This document shows, piece by piece, positions 1 to 13,600 of a DNA stretch of 64,000 nt. Source of the stretch: Membranipora membranacea (Eukaryota; Bryozoa; Gymnolaemata; Cheilostomatida; Membraniporidae). The stretch is from the NCBI GenBank assembly GCA_914767715.1, contig OU612065.1, positions 19,716,001 to 19,780,000 on the forward strand. Direction: 5' to 3'. The notes under the pieces were generated by a model. That model did no database searches and was not told where the DNA came from. It saw only the letters and a list, made by a program, of their open reading frames with translations. The position numbers and the translations under genes were made by a program. The number at the start of each line of letters is the position of its first letter. The first letter of the stretch is position 1.

Positions 1-3000
1 TCACAAGGCACACCCCTCAAGCTGACATGCTGCTTGACGTCTGAAAGCAACTATACGCACAGAAAATAAGCTTTATAAAAATGTCCGCAGGATTTTAATA
101 GATGGATAGCCAGACATCGTGATGAATAATTTAGCCTTTTTCTCATCTCTGCGCAGTACACACAGGTAAAAAGGAAGTTGTCTGTGTAGAGTACTCACCA
201 TGATTGAGCTGTGATGTGTTTGAAAGTTGATAGAGTAAAAATTATCCGTAACAATAGATCCATTTGTATGTTCATCTTTTCTGTTTTTCACAGGTCTGTT
301 TTAATTAACAGCCACAGTTACCAGTAAGTTGCTGGATTAAACAGTTTAGATCCCTTAATTTCTCGGATTTTCTATTTGTAAAATGTACAGTATCGCTATC
401 AAGCTCGCTGTTAGGAATCTTCTCGTTATGCCTTTGTCTTGACGTTGCCTTCGCTGTCTTCCAAATTTATTGGTTTTCTGGAAAATCTTTTGCCTTCTCC
501 CTTGCTCCAAGTTTGCTACTCCTTTGTCGTTTACTTTTTCTTCTGTTGTTAACTGTATATTGTAGGTTTATTTGTTGCTGTTTGTTGAACTGTATTTTCA
601 AACCCTGGTTGTCAGTAGCCTACTCAAGCTGCGCAATGATAAATCAGGAGTCGGGCTGATCAGTTTATTTAGTTTCCCAGTGCAATCACTTATTTATAAC
701 GTTCACAATAGATCGCTGCTTGTTGATTGGTTGAATGCGTGAATGCATATCATAATACCTTACGGCACGGAATCTTATGTCCATAACAGCGTGCATTCTT
801 ATCATAAAGAATGCAAAAAAACAAAAAGGGACCAACCAATTAAGCTATGATATTATTATTCTGGTACAGAATATTGTTAGATTGTATCGAAGCTGCTGTT
901 GCTCTATGTTTGTGCAAAACACAAATCAAAATGAGCATATGCACTCATGTGAAACTGAAATAAACAATTTTGCAAACGGCCACCTGGATTTTTTAGATTA
1001 ATGATTTAGATTAAAAATATGTCACCCAGATGTTTCATAAAAAAAACAGACAACACCTTGGCTTGCTATTCAAAAATCCCAGTTGTTCCTTTGGTATTCC
1101 ATTTGTATCGGATTCGCACTTAGAAAGCACAACTCTGCCCATGTGAGAATTGTTACTCTGCATCAGAGCCCCCACCCTCCCTGACCAGAGGATTAGTTTT
1201 CAGATATGTATAGATCGATCCGAGACCATAAACTCTTACCCAGACTATGTTTACTTTCCATAACCCTTGGATACCCCCATATAACCGATTACCTGTCAAT
1301 GTGAGCTTGGGACATTGTGCTTAGCACCAAACCCTAGAATTAAACTTCAATTAATTAAATGACAGGGGTCTGCCTTATATCTCATACAGATTAATTGAAA
1401 GAAAATGTTTTTCTATCATATGTTTGTAGAAGTTGTAAACCCACAGGTCAACATCCATGTTATAACAAGGAATGGGTAAACAGCCATCGGTGATATGATA
1501 TTACATGCACCCAAATCAGTACACCAAGACAACAACTAAAAACACTAAGACTAGCAAGAGCACCAGGCAATTCTCTGAATCTGAAAATACTGTGAATTGA
1601 ACAAATCAGGATGGGTGAATGTATCATCTAAGCCGATAAAAGGATGATTCGCCCGTAAATGTATGATGAGCAACAAAAGGCAATCTTGGCTCATTCTTAT
1701 TGATGCCAAACAATAGCAGGGCGGCAATGACAATGACAATGACACGATGTCAATAATAATATCACGCTGATAAAACGATTAGAGTGACACAGATTTCCAA
1801 ATTTCCCATCATCGCAGCAGAGAATGGTTTTCTGACATAAGGCTATCTGATGGCTAACTATGGTCAAGACAATCAAATCTCACCACAGAAGGACATGAAC
1901 TTCGGACAACAACAAATAACCTGATGTAATGTCCCTCAAGCGCTGCCTTTCAAGAATAAAATGCCCTGTCATCATTGTCAATCATAGGCAGGAAAATGTT
2001 GAGAGCTTTCCAAAGAGGTTGCTCGACTGCAACAAAAGCCTGAAATCCAAAAAACACTATTTTTATTTATTTGAAGAATTGCACAGATTCTGACATTGAA
2101 GGGAAGTGGCATGCTGGGTACATGCTCTAAAATCAGAAAGATTTCAGTGGAGCGGAGCGTTGCACTGGAAAGGTTCCAATGACATTTGAATGAGCCCTCG
2201 TACAAATTTTATCCAAAATAATACAGAGTACAGTAAGGACAGCAAGTAGTTTTATGTCATGTAAACATACTAAGAACATACCTACCGAGTACCAGGTATC
2301 TAAATATTTTTAGATGTAAACTATTCAGAAAAAGTACCTAAGACAATGGACATATCACATATCAGGGGGGATATCATCCTTGAATAAACTTGTGCATTGT
2401 CATACGGATGATTTATGATATCTAAATTTGATATGATAGTAATGTGACTAAAGATGTTTAGACTAAGCTTAGATACTGATCCGTGTTGTGTCGCAATTGG
2501 GATATGAACCATTGTGCCAAGTTACATATAGCTGTTCGAAATGTCCTATGACCTCATAACCCTGCAGCGCGCTTCAAAAAAGGGACAGGGAATTAATCTT
2601 TTTTTTCTACAAAAAAAGCCAATCAAAACAATTTAAATACTGTCCGTCAATACCTGTGTTATTCATGGTATGAGACTTTTTTATGGTATGAATTATTTAG
2701 TCATCCTGCCTGTTTTGACGACAATGACTCAGGAAAACACTACTGCTCAGATGTCAGCTATATCATGACTCAATTTCATTCATTATAGTGGCGTAGGCGC
2801 CACATTTTTGCAATCTATCAATTCATGTTTAATAGTGTTTGCTATATGTGGTTCTCGATGTCGTTTTTCCAACATGTGCTTCCTTTGACTTTCTATGAGA
2901 TCTGCTGTTACTGTGGCAAAAAGTAGGTTCATCTTCAAACATCAGCCATCATTTCAAACATTTCAGGGAATATTTAAACTTTTCAACAATTTCTAGACAT

Positions 3001-3990
3001 TGCCAGGTTGTAGAATCAGGAGTTTTGCATCCACTTTCTACATACAGTTTGACCCCCGAAACTCCTCCTACCCCTCCAACATCATGACAAGGAAAGATGA
3101 TTTATCAGGTATGATGGCAGTGTGAGTGTGAGTATACCTGCATGACTGATAAGACTCGAAGGCATAATTTGTTTGATTAAATACTTAAAATTGGGTGATA
3201 GTGACACTAAGCCATATCAATGACCACCCTCTGATTGTCAAACTAAGCTTTTATTTTCACCAACTGCCCTAATGAGTTCATTCATCTAATAAAAGGATTC
3301 AATGAAGCTTGGTTTACTACTATTTACCCCATTATGCAGAGCAAATAATAACATTAGTATGAAATTTACTTCACACTGCATCAGATTGGTAGCTTTAAAA
3401 TTTAAAGTCTCATTAAATATTTTGAGAGGCCCTAGATTACCTGTGAGCGAAAGTACAATGATACCTTGTCGATGAGAGTCAACCAATCATGTTATAGAGA
3501 TTGAATGTGATGTTTGTTCATGTGTTGGTAAGTTATTAACATCACAGGGGAAGAGAGGCTTTAGTTTGACTGCTGCATCTCATTGTCACATCTTTTGGCT
3601 TGGCATTAGCTGATGCTTGTGAAATTTTGATGCCAAGCTACAGCGTAGGTTTTGAAAGGAATTTTGGAATAATGAGTGTTGTTCGGTCCTGAGTAGAGAT
3701 CAGAGACCCTTTGCACTGACCAGGGCGTTTTTCTCAAACTTCCTACTCAAGGGATGGTGTCCAACTCTCCCCGCATCAGGGAGTTTGGGACTGCTGGAGA
3801 TTGCACTTCAGCTGTCACGTGACATTTGTTATCACTATCATGCATGCGGTATACTTGTTGTCTTTTCATGAATAAAGTAGTGAATTTGCGACACTATCAT
3901 CTATAAGTCTGCCCGCATACACTGACGAATAGTAGTGGGTATACTGTGTGGGTTATCTGCACATGGATAAAAAAGGAGACAACTCAAGCA
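1..3990. other. No gene recognised
   Basis: A+T-rich sequence in which all open frames are short, lack recognisable domains, and show no splice-consistent series. I see no RNA gene and no convincing transposon protein. A small imperfect hairpin (an AACTC... arm pairing with ...GGGAGTT) lies near 3751-3774. Confidence 0.4.
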
Positions 3991-4012
3991 GAGTACCTAA
4001 ATGATTCCAGGG

Positions 4013-4039
4013 AGCAGGGAGGGTAGCAAACTCCCTGCT
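4013..4039. repeat. Short palindrome of the GGGAGGGT type
   Basis: The arms AGCAGGGAG (4013-4021) and CTCCCTGCT (4031-4039) are perfect inverted repeats around a 9-base loop. A GGAGACAACTC stretch lies about 40 bases upstream. Similar GGGAGGGT/ACCCTCCC palindromes occur at 5131 and 51260, so this is probably one repeat family. Confidence 0.6.
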
Positions 4040-4481
4040 TAAACTGAAATGATCTAATGTTGTATACTCTCAACAATGCCCTATAGGTTAAGGTTAAGAT
4101 AATATGGATTAGCGGGCCTTAAAACCAATAATATGATCTCCAATAATGATCTCCAAATTTCAAATAACAATGCGTTAGTAGGCCCTACATGTACACTGTG
4201 TTTTATATGTTCGAAGCAGTGTAATGACATGCACACAAAGGATTAAAAAACTTGGTGCACTTGATTTTTAGCTCCATGAACACAGTTTTTTTGAAGACTT
4301 TTCAATGCTGTTCACAGCTAGGCAATTATTACGTCTTGAGTTGTGGGTTGAAGTCCAATCAGGTAAGAATTTTGAGACGGATTGCACCAGGTTTCCACAC
4401 CCGGTGTTTTCTATCTATTCTTCATTTATAGCCCACAAACACTTTGCGCATGTGCACCAATCAATTCAGGTTGGTTATCTT

Positions 4482-4603
4482 TGCACCGTAGCGAATGAAC
4501 TAATTCAAATGTGCTTGAGTTCTTAAACTGAAAAGTCACCCCACCCGAACTTGAGAACTGGGAACTCAAGCACATTTGAATTATTTCAGTCGCTACAGTG
4601 CAG
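4482..4603. repeat. Foldback repeat with about 43-bp arms
   Basis: The left arm (about 4483-4523) and right arm (about 4561-4602) are inverted copies with a perfect 21-base core: AATTCAAATGTGCTTGAGTTC, one base split off here, matches its reverse complement. The outer parts (GCACYGTAGCGA...) match with a few differences. The about 40-base centre is C-rich. It looks like a small foldback MITE; no target-site duplication was identified. Confidence 0.7.
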
Positions 4604-5130
4604 AGAGACTCGTATCACAGAGTCGATCTGCAAGCAGTGTGGCACACAAATAGATTGTTGGTACATCGCAAAAAGGTTATGTGGTAGTAACAGGACACAG
4701 ACATCTGGACCATGATTGGTCTCCAAATCCATCAATCGAATAATATCCCACAAATGATTTGTCTTCGAACAGGTTATGCGTTGGTCTCAAGATTGGTTTA
4801 AAATGGCCCTACATAATCTTCAGCTACAACTAAAGAGTTAGTTGAGTATTGTACAAAGATTAATTGTCAGTTAGTCTCTAGCTCAGTCATCACATGGTGT
4901 TCCCGTGTTGTTTCACACATAACTGCAGAGCTAATCGGTTCTACACTGACAATCTCTGTCTGTCTGTGTGTTCGCCAATTTTCAAACTCCATGAATTTCC
5001 AATGCAACAAACTCTTATAAGTGACAATGACATCTCTGTGAACCACCAACCATCTAGTTTTAGCATGTTTTAAGAAAACCCAATCAAGAGGGGACAACTC
5101 CAAATTACACAGTATATTGAAGCTGAAACC

Positions 5131-5153
5131 AGGGAGGGTGACACCCTCCCTGC
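5131..5153. repeat. Perfect 23-base palindrome
   Basis: The sequence reads CAGGGAGGGTG, one central A, then CACCCTCCCTG. It is flanked by AT-rich DNA, with a GGGGACAACTCC stretch about 45 bases upstream. It belongs to the same type as the elements at 4013 and 51260. Confidence 0.7.
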
Positions 5154-5624
5154 TGAAACAATCAGGTATTTTTTAACTGAGAGGGTTGGATATAGATGGT
5201 TACCTCCTACCCTCCCTTGTTCTAAAGGTATATATGGTTCATTTTCTCAGAGTGATATGACTAGGTTGAATTAATTGGATGAGTTTTTCTAATTTTATGA
5301 ATTTTCGCACTGAAACAGGATACTGCTAGATATTGAATTTCTTTCCATGTAGCACTTTAAGTTTTTACATCATTTTAGAGCTGTCGTGACTTTTCACGTA
5401 GTCACTAGTATTCTGGAGGAGTGAGTTTCAGCAAACCGCTCACCATTACTTGTTTCATGGTCAGTCCATGGTCAGCATAATAGTATGGAAAACCTGTGCA
5501 ACGATAGCTCTTTTAGTCATCCTACACAATATTATCCAGAGATAAAAAATAGACAAAACTATGATATTATCTATATGGAAAAAATCTAAGAAAACATACT
5601 AAAAGTTGCTACAGGCAGCTACTA

Positions 5625-6890
5625 AGCTGAAGGAGTTGGTTCGAATATTAACATTATTGTGACTTGACAGATCTAAAGCGGCCAGATGGCAGTTATTCAA
5701 TTGCTATAAGAGACTCACCTTCGGAGGTCACTCTTCTTACTGCTTTGGGATAGGTATGAGAGTATCAGAGAGATTCTCAGGTGATTTGGGTATTTCGTGT
5801 AGTTCAGTTTTTTCTCTATCTGCCATATGATGGTAGATGATGGCAGATTGGTATAGTAGGCTGTTTACAATCAAGTTTTTGTTGCTATTGTAAAATCAGC
5901 TGGCTTGATGTGCTCCTGCGTCTCAATAAGCTCATTGTATGAACTTTTTTTTTTAGCGTTGGTGGTGAGCTGTTCTATGTTTGCAAACATAAATTTCTGG
6001 TTAGGATGGTTTGAAGATATCTTTAGCCTGTGACATACTCAACCACTGTATTGTCGATATCTGGCAGGCTTGGAGAGTCTTTATCATTTGAGAGGGTGAG
6101 ATTTGATTTGAATTACGTTAAGAATAAAGTTGTGATCTGAGCACCATTCTACAATGCTGTTAAATGATTTTGGTTTGGGGAAGATAACTCCAAACTGAGT
6201 GTGTTGTCGGCATATCTAATAATGTGTTTACAAGAATATTATATTGTAATTTTGTTCATATTAGTTCATATGTGCTTATGGAGAACAGTATGAGATTAAA
6301 CCGCAGTCCTGTAAACAATCTGTAGATGTGGTGATAGAATCAAACTTTCCTGATTGACTTGTTGTTGGAGCTGCATTAGCTAGTTGATGATGTTTGAGTG
6401 TAGGTTGGACTTGCGTGGTTTGATTATGTGCACCTTCGGACATAATATTGAGAAGCACTTGTAACATCTGTGAACAGAGACTCTACATAGTTGTTGAAGT
6501 TGGTATCTGTGTTACAACGTGAAGAGTAAACATCAGAGCATCTGGACATTGGGATATACAAATTGGTGGGGTTCTTTCATGAAAGGACTGAACTGCTTAG
6601 CCAGTCTTTTGAGGCATTCCGACAGGATGGAAGTTAGAGCTATTGGGCGAAATTCTTAAGATTTTAAGATAGGTTTGTTATGCAATAGCTTCTTCAGGTC
6701 TGGGATGATACCTGATCTGAGACTGGTAATGAGAGCACACAAACAGGTTGTACTAGTACACATACTGCCATTGATATGATCAAGGTGGTTTGTTGACTGG
6801 ACTACATCCTTTCCTGGAGTTACTTTATGATTTGTGATATGATCCCACTTTTTCTTCAAATGTGTCAAGCTAAGCTTCACATTTAACACT
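5625..6890 (-). mobile_element. Decayed LINE (CR1/L2/Rex1-like) reverse transcriptase
   Basis: Conceptual translation of the minus strand, in several shifted frames, gives the ordered landmarks of a non-LTR reverse transcriptase. They are: a segment ending ...SGIIPDLKK (about 6700); FRPIALTSILSECLKRL (about 6605-6655, the RPIALTS motif); a YADNT box replacing the catalytic FADD/YADD (about 6195-6222); IVEWCSDHNFILN (the W...N.L.LN motif, about 6120-6160); a KKK-VHTMSLLRR segment like the KKAQQRLYFLR box (about 5930-5955); and a terminal LPSGRFRS...RTNSFS block (about 5625-5692), typical of L2/CR1/Rex1 carboxy ends. Many frameshifts and stops, plus Asp to Asn in the catalytic box, show it is dead. 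The 5' part of the ORF and the endonuclease were not found. Confidence 0.8.
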
Positions 6891-7344
6891 TAGTATTTAA
6901 GAGTTGAATTTTTATTTTGTAGCAAAACCATGGCCGGGTAGCTAACTCGAATATTGGTTGATACGCGATTTTATTTGTAACATCTGTTGCTTATATTTTT
7001 GGCTATTCAGACTACCCATCAACACGCATAACAATTCCTTGGTTTATTTTAATGGCATCAATAACATTTTGATCATAAACCACTCTTTTATAGTTGGTAA
7101 TGCAATGGTTTGCGTGAAAGCTATAAATAAATCTAAATTATTTAAAGTTTATGTAAGTTAAGTCAATGGTGACACCATGTATTATACCTCCGTCACACTA
7201 TGACTGACTCTCCCTTTATAGCGTATAAAGAGTAATCAAATGTTTGTCATAATTATTATGACGAGCGAGTCCATTGTCTTTTTATGCCAAACTCTGACCT
7301 GTCCTGCCCCTTACAACCTAACCCATGCTTTTGAGTGAGTATTA

Positions 7345-7418
7345 CTGGGGTGGGGGGGGGGGGTGCCGTCAGGCAGGCAGGCAGGTAGGGACAAGAGTCT
7401 GCGGGACTCAGACTAGAG
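7345..7418. repeat. G-run and CAGG repeats next to a shared hairpin motif
   Basis: A run of G (about 7351-7363) is followed by CAGG repeats and then a motif with an AGTCTG...CAGACT hairpin (about 7397-7415). The same GCCGTC...AGTCTG...CTCAGACTA arrangement occurs at 32968 and 46707 inside the duplicated units, so this is a dispersed repeat family. Confidence 0.55.
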
Positions 7419-10340
7419 TATTGCATGAATAGTATATTTCAAATGGTCAAGTGAGTGATAGAAGAATTTATGCTTTGATGGAAAACAGTGTATTATAGCA
7501 GTGTTTTATACATTCATTGACGAAAACAAGCAAAACAATCAAAAATAAAAGCGGAAGTGAGATGTTGTTATTATTACTCCCTGACGCTGGATAAACTTCC
7601 TTGCTGTGTGGGCTTATCATACTTCGGGATTATAAGATTGATAAGACCGGGCAACTTAGATTTGGACACGGTCAATTTCAATCTTGACAACTGTTCCTAG
7701 GCAATTCTCTAAACCAATATTGCTCCTCTTATCCCCCCCCCCCCCCAACAAAAATAGAAGAACATTGAATTTAATATGACTGGGTGATCGCTTCTGTTGT
7801 CTAGGCTTTTTTAGCTTCCAATTTTTCCTTCAACTAGATTTGTCAGGGTGATTTAAAAAAAAAATGACAGATGGGATGCTACTCTGAATGATTTGTACAG
7901 TAATGGGTTGTCAGCATGTAGGACACCCAATACATTCTCTGCTAAAAGAATGCATATCATTAATTGACCGGTGAAGGTTTCAGCTCACTACCTTGCAGTA
8001 ATCACCCTCATCAGAACGCCTCGTGTGAGGCAGAGTTTGTAAGGTTTACAAAAAATAAGAGGAGACAATGATGAAGCTATGAAAATTACAGCCGAAAGAT
8101 ATAGAAGTTAAACCAGTTTTTGGGTGTGGTACTGCATCGAATGTCTTTGTTATATCCAAAACTGCCAGGTCAACCGGAATCATTTGTGCAAAACAACCCA
8201 CAATTCATTCACACTGTCCATCAAGTCCATGGTGAGATCAGAAAGATGCTGGTGCTGATGAAATAGATCATTTGTTTCTAAAAGAACAGTTGATAATATC
8301 ATATACGATATTTTTCGATATTTATTTTATAATTAGATTATTTAGATTATTTGCCTGTAGGTTGATGAATTTAGAGGAGCTTAATCTTTTTCTAAATTGA
8401 CATAACCCTTTAGCTATCATCAATTCTTGTGGTGTCCTGCGAGTGATAAAAAATGCTGAATTCGCTTCGTCATGCGCTCCTTAATGCACAATGCAAGGAA
8501 TTCTGAAAAGGTAGGTGCGATGTCATCACGGCCTTGTCACTTTTTGGTACAAAATTTACAAAGTAAGTATAGGACGACGACCTGTGATTCAATTTTTGAA
8601 CCGGATCTAATGAGTATCAGGTTGGTGACACAGAGAAAAATTATGTAGCAAAATATTCAGCAATTTCAGAATTGATCTTAGGGAGACTATATCTAGACGG
8701 TGCACATAGTTTTAATTAAATTCATTCTGGCAGTAAATTGGTGTGGAGAGATCGTGAAACCCCCTGCTCTACCTAATGGCGTTTCAAATATTTTATGGTT
8801 GACTTATGAGAGTCTTTGGTGGCAGAAACATCCTGTCAATCATGGTGATAACATTCCACGTGTTCAAATACTGTTCAGAGACACCCTGTAGTATGGACCT
8901 AGATATATGTTGTTCAACATGCGCATCCAATTTTATCCTTGTCTGTGGGAATAAGTCATAACCATGTACCTTGGTATATTCAGTAATTGAAGAATGTATA
9001 CTTCCATTTAAATCTGCGAAAAAGCTTCATTTATCATTTATTTATCAAGGCTATTATATGCTATTTTTAAAGCTTTTTAATATGTATCTTTGTTGTGATC
9101 ACAATGAGGTCAGCAGATCGTGAGGTAAATGAGAAACAAAATGGGTGCTAACCTTGAATATTGTGACAATATCTAAAGAAATTAGTTCAATGATTTCGTT
9201 ATTCAGGATCGAGCTGATTGGACATTTTGACTGTATCTGTACACAATGACAACAGCAAACTTTTAGTCCCCAAAATCGAAAACTATTCTGCAATCCATGT
9301 AGGCCTTCACGTGTCATGAAAAGAATACTAAGCCATATTTGAATCATTTTTGGTTTATACCGACATATTTACTAGTGGATATACTGAATTATTTTGACAG
9401 ACTGGTCAAAAAGAGAAACAAATAATTTTTGATTGATTGGGTGGCCATCGGCCATTCTAATCCTACTTTAACGGGTAGTCACTCGATTTCAAACGATGTT
9501 AACTCACTAGTTTCCTTTTGAGGAAGCTCTCAATGCGATTTTGCCACCAGTATGTTCCATGACAGTGACACAGTTGATTTTTATTTCAAAATTTTATGTA
9601 TTATAACCAGCTCCATAAGAACTTAGAGCCTCACCTGTGAAAGGAATGCATGACCTCCATATTTCAGCTCGGAATGATTGTGTTCATAACCACCGCCCTT
9701 CTTTGGCTCACTTCAAGCAACATCTTGACCCAGACAATTCAGGACCTTTGCATAACATGTCAATATCTGAACGCCCGCAATGAGAGAAGAGATAAACTTT
9801 CTTCGCCATAGTCATTGCTGCCCTCATGCAGGATGTCTGATATGGAATGTATTAAAAGTAGCCCATATAATCTCTCTCAAATTTCGCAATTTAAAAAGAA
9901 ACGAGAGAATGCTAATGCTAACTGCAGATTGCGTCAGTAATGAATGAATGGCGACAGCAACAAACATTGGTCACGTATCAAAAATATTTGATTACCATCA
10001 TCACTCAGTGAGATTTCTAAGGCAGGTTCTCAAATTTCCTTTTGGTGAACAGAGGCTGGAGGAAATAGGGCCAATCATTGTCAATTTTAGGTCCAGGTTT
10101 GGCAGTAAGCTTGCGGATGTTGGTGGATGATGCTCCCATCAATCCCTCTTTAAGGACTTCCTTTGACTTCACTTACCCAAATCTTAGGTGAATCAACATA
10201 GTTCAGCAATCTGCAGGCATGGACAAACTTTACTGATCAATCTATTCCACATTACAATATAAAGTATTTATATCATTGTCCTCATTGTTATGTTACGGAA
10301 GGGATCATCAGATTATTATTTTTGTATCTGTTAAGTCTCC
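7419..10340. other. No gene recognised
   Basis: Mostly AT-rich DNA with a C-homopolymer near 7733-7746. Open frames are short and resemble nothing I know. No splice-linked coding series or transposon motif was seen. Confidence 0.35.
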
Positions 10341-10677
10341 TCCGGAAATATAACATTTATTTGACTCTACCTCTACTTTGTTGTGAATGGGTTGGAAACT
10401 CAATCCACCCCTGAGATGCGACGGTCAATACAAACTCCACTGGAGTGATTATTAAACAACCAATCATAATCATCATTGGATATCCAAAAGATGGCACATA
10501 CCAGGCAATCATTGTTGCGTTGTTCAGTATCATTTTCAGGTGGCATGACTTTGCTTCCATGCCTGAGCTGAAATAAAACTCCCATATGAGATAAACGGAC
10601 TGCTATTCATTTAAAGTTCTCGCAGTGCTTTGTATGGATATAACCCGACACCACATTGTCTTGAAAATCTATTAAGA

Positions 10678-13600
10678 ATGGAGGGCAGGACGGAATTCAT
10701 TGATCTGTATTATCCTAAGGATCATGAGCATGAAAGTCATACAGTAAAACCTGGTGAAAATGGATCCGCAGATGATCAACTTCATGACTATGCCTATGTT
10801 GTGACCACTCCGAAAGCTGAAAGAAAGGACATGACATTGAGTGAGGCGCATCATCAGGGTACTGATAACAGCACCGTAACTGAACATGAGTATGGTTATG
10901 CAGACAACAACGATGAATGGCCTGTACATTCAACTGGGGCTGACCATAGCAAACGAAGTGAGTATTGAATTAATCATTGATGATAACGAAATGTTGGTTT
11001 CTTATTTTGGTCGCATGGGAATTGAGTGAGTAAAACAATTTTTCTTCTGACAACCTTCTGTAATCAGCTTTCTACTTTGTTTTTTTTAGACATGGAGACG
11101 CATAAGGCTGCAGCTCGGAGGAACACATACATCATGGGCAATGAGGAGAAACAAGTAAAACCCTCAATCAGATCTTTAAAACATCAAATCTCTACAAACT
11201 CTGGCAAACACAATATGGACAAAGAGGAAAATATATACATGTCAACTGAGCACCCTCAGGGAACTCCTCCAAGACTGAAAGCTCTTACCTACATAAGCGG
11301 AGTCATCATCATCATAATGGCTGCATTAGTGATCTACCTGACAGTTAACAGCATACAGCTAAACCAAATGATCAATGGAATAAAAGGTTTGTGTTATAAA
11401 TGCGGATATATCGGATACATATATTCCCTTTCACATTTCATATCAGTAAGGCACACTATTGTGAGTGTGTTTGTATCAGTACAATCAGTATCAATCTTTT
11501 AAAATGTATGTAAAATGTATAACCCTTAAGATTCAGATGACAGCTGGATGGAATACACCTGTAGCTATTTTGCGTAGGATTTCGGGTCTGTACCACAAGA
11601 TTGATCCTGGCCTCCCCATCTAACAAACCACAGCACCCAGAGCACATTTCAACCAATCAAAATACCCTAAACTAAGAGTCCCTGGAGAGTATAATCTCAT
11701 ACCACTACCCTCATGACACTAAAATCATCCACACAATCAAGTTTTGAATCATCATGGTGGCTTTATTTGCGCTGGAACAATCTCTTGAACGGCACGAACA
11801 ATGTTTGATTAAAGCTGGTTTCAACCAATTTTGATGAAAATACAAGCGTTTAAAGTTTCAAATGGTAGACTTACAACCAAAGTGTATGTTTGTGACATCA
11901 TATCCCCTGGGCAATGCTCGCAGCGAGGGTCAGCCAGGCCTTACTTATGTAGGTCAATGGTTCAGTCCTAGATGCCCTATTGAGCTGTTCTTGGGCTCAT
12001 TTTGAAGCCTAAAACCAGATTGATTAATTGCTTATTGATAAATGATTACGTTACGAAAGAATAAAAAGCTTGGTCAGAGAATAAGTTATACAAATTTTCG
12101 TTGTACAGGCGGATAGATAATGAAAATCTGACCATGGGAACCAAAACTGTAAGCTTACAGCATTATCTATCATGTTGGAGGCAATAGAATGGATAAATAT
12201 GTGTTTTATTCAAAAACAGTCGTGCTGCTGAAAAAGCTATATTCAATAGAACTGTGTTGTCTCAAAACATCGATGAAATAAAACTTAAAAACAGCAAATT
12301 TGTATAACTTATTCTCTGACCAAGCTTTTTATTCTTTCTTAATCATTTATCAATAAGCAATTAATCAATCATTGTTGTTATTGCCTTACAGAGATGGCAG
12401 TCAAAAATACCAACAAAATCGATCAAAACCACCTTCATCTAGCTGAAATATAAAAATAACCGCTCTTAAGCAAATCATTCTATATTTAGGGACTATCCTT
12501 GTGACGAGCATAGTTATCTTAGAATTATAAACTCTTCCTATTCTACGTCACGTCACGAAGGATACAATAAGAGAAATGCTGGAAAATTTTGATTGTCAAG
12601 TGTTTCCTGTTAGAATATTGCTTTGCAGTCGTGTATATATAACAGTGAGAAAGTTTTTCATGGGTCTATTTTATGGCTTGAGAAAAAAATATCTTGGTTA
12701 TATTTCACACACTTAAAACATAAAAACAAGAACAATATTGGCACCAGCCGTTAAAATGTGTTTCAGGCCTCTACACAACAGCCGAACATCTCAAAATACC
12801 CCATAGTCCAGGTCTATGAATGGAAATGGCCTACATGGTTACCTGGAGAAGATGTTAAATGAGCGCTAATTCTATTTAGTATTTGGTCATGATCAACCAT
12901 TTAGAGATTTTGCAGCCGATAATAAATGCATTTTATCTATAAGAGCGATTTTGAGTGGAAAAGGCTTGAATTTTTAGTGTTCACAATATCATGATCTAAC
13001 AGTATTTTTTGTTGGGAATCTTGGCTAAGGAAGCGCATCATAATTTATAACTCAAGTCGATCAATATTTGACCTGAAAAATAAGATTGCTCAGCATAGTC
13101 CAACAAAAATCGATTACGAGTTGTAACTGTCTTGTGAAAAAAATCACCGAAAAAGATTTTAGTTGAAATATCGTTTCGCTTAGCTTAATAGTTTTGGCTT
13201 AGCTCATCCTTAGTTTTGAAGTGACCACAGGTAGACATCTTTTACCTTCTCTTTTGTTAATCTTCTCTTTAAACTTCCGTCCTTTGCTCACTTCAACACT
13301 AAAAACTGGGATTTTCAAATGAAGTCCAATTTTAAATCCTCAGTTCACATCTTACAGGTGATATTATCAATTTACTGCTGCTAAGAAAATGTGTGTTAAC
13401 TACATTGATGGTAACCCATTGGACATCGACCCGGAGATGTCTAGCCAAGAAAAGCCAAGCATAGTTTTGATTCACATCAAACTTTTCATCCAGTTGTGCC
13501 AAAATGAATATTTGACACTAGAAGTGAGACCATGCCCTTGATTAGTAGCACAATTTTCAGGTCTCCGTATTTTTCCCTGATATAAGAAACAAAACCTCTA

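Noticed and set aside
10672-10933. Overlapping minus-strand frames over exon 1 of the receptor
   Set aside because: They are antisense shadows; the plus-strand exon splices in frame to three further exons, which chance would not give.
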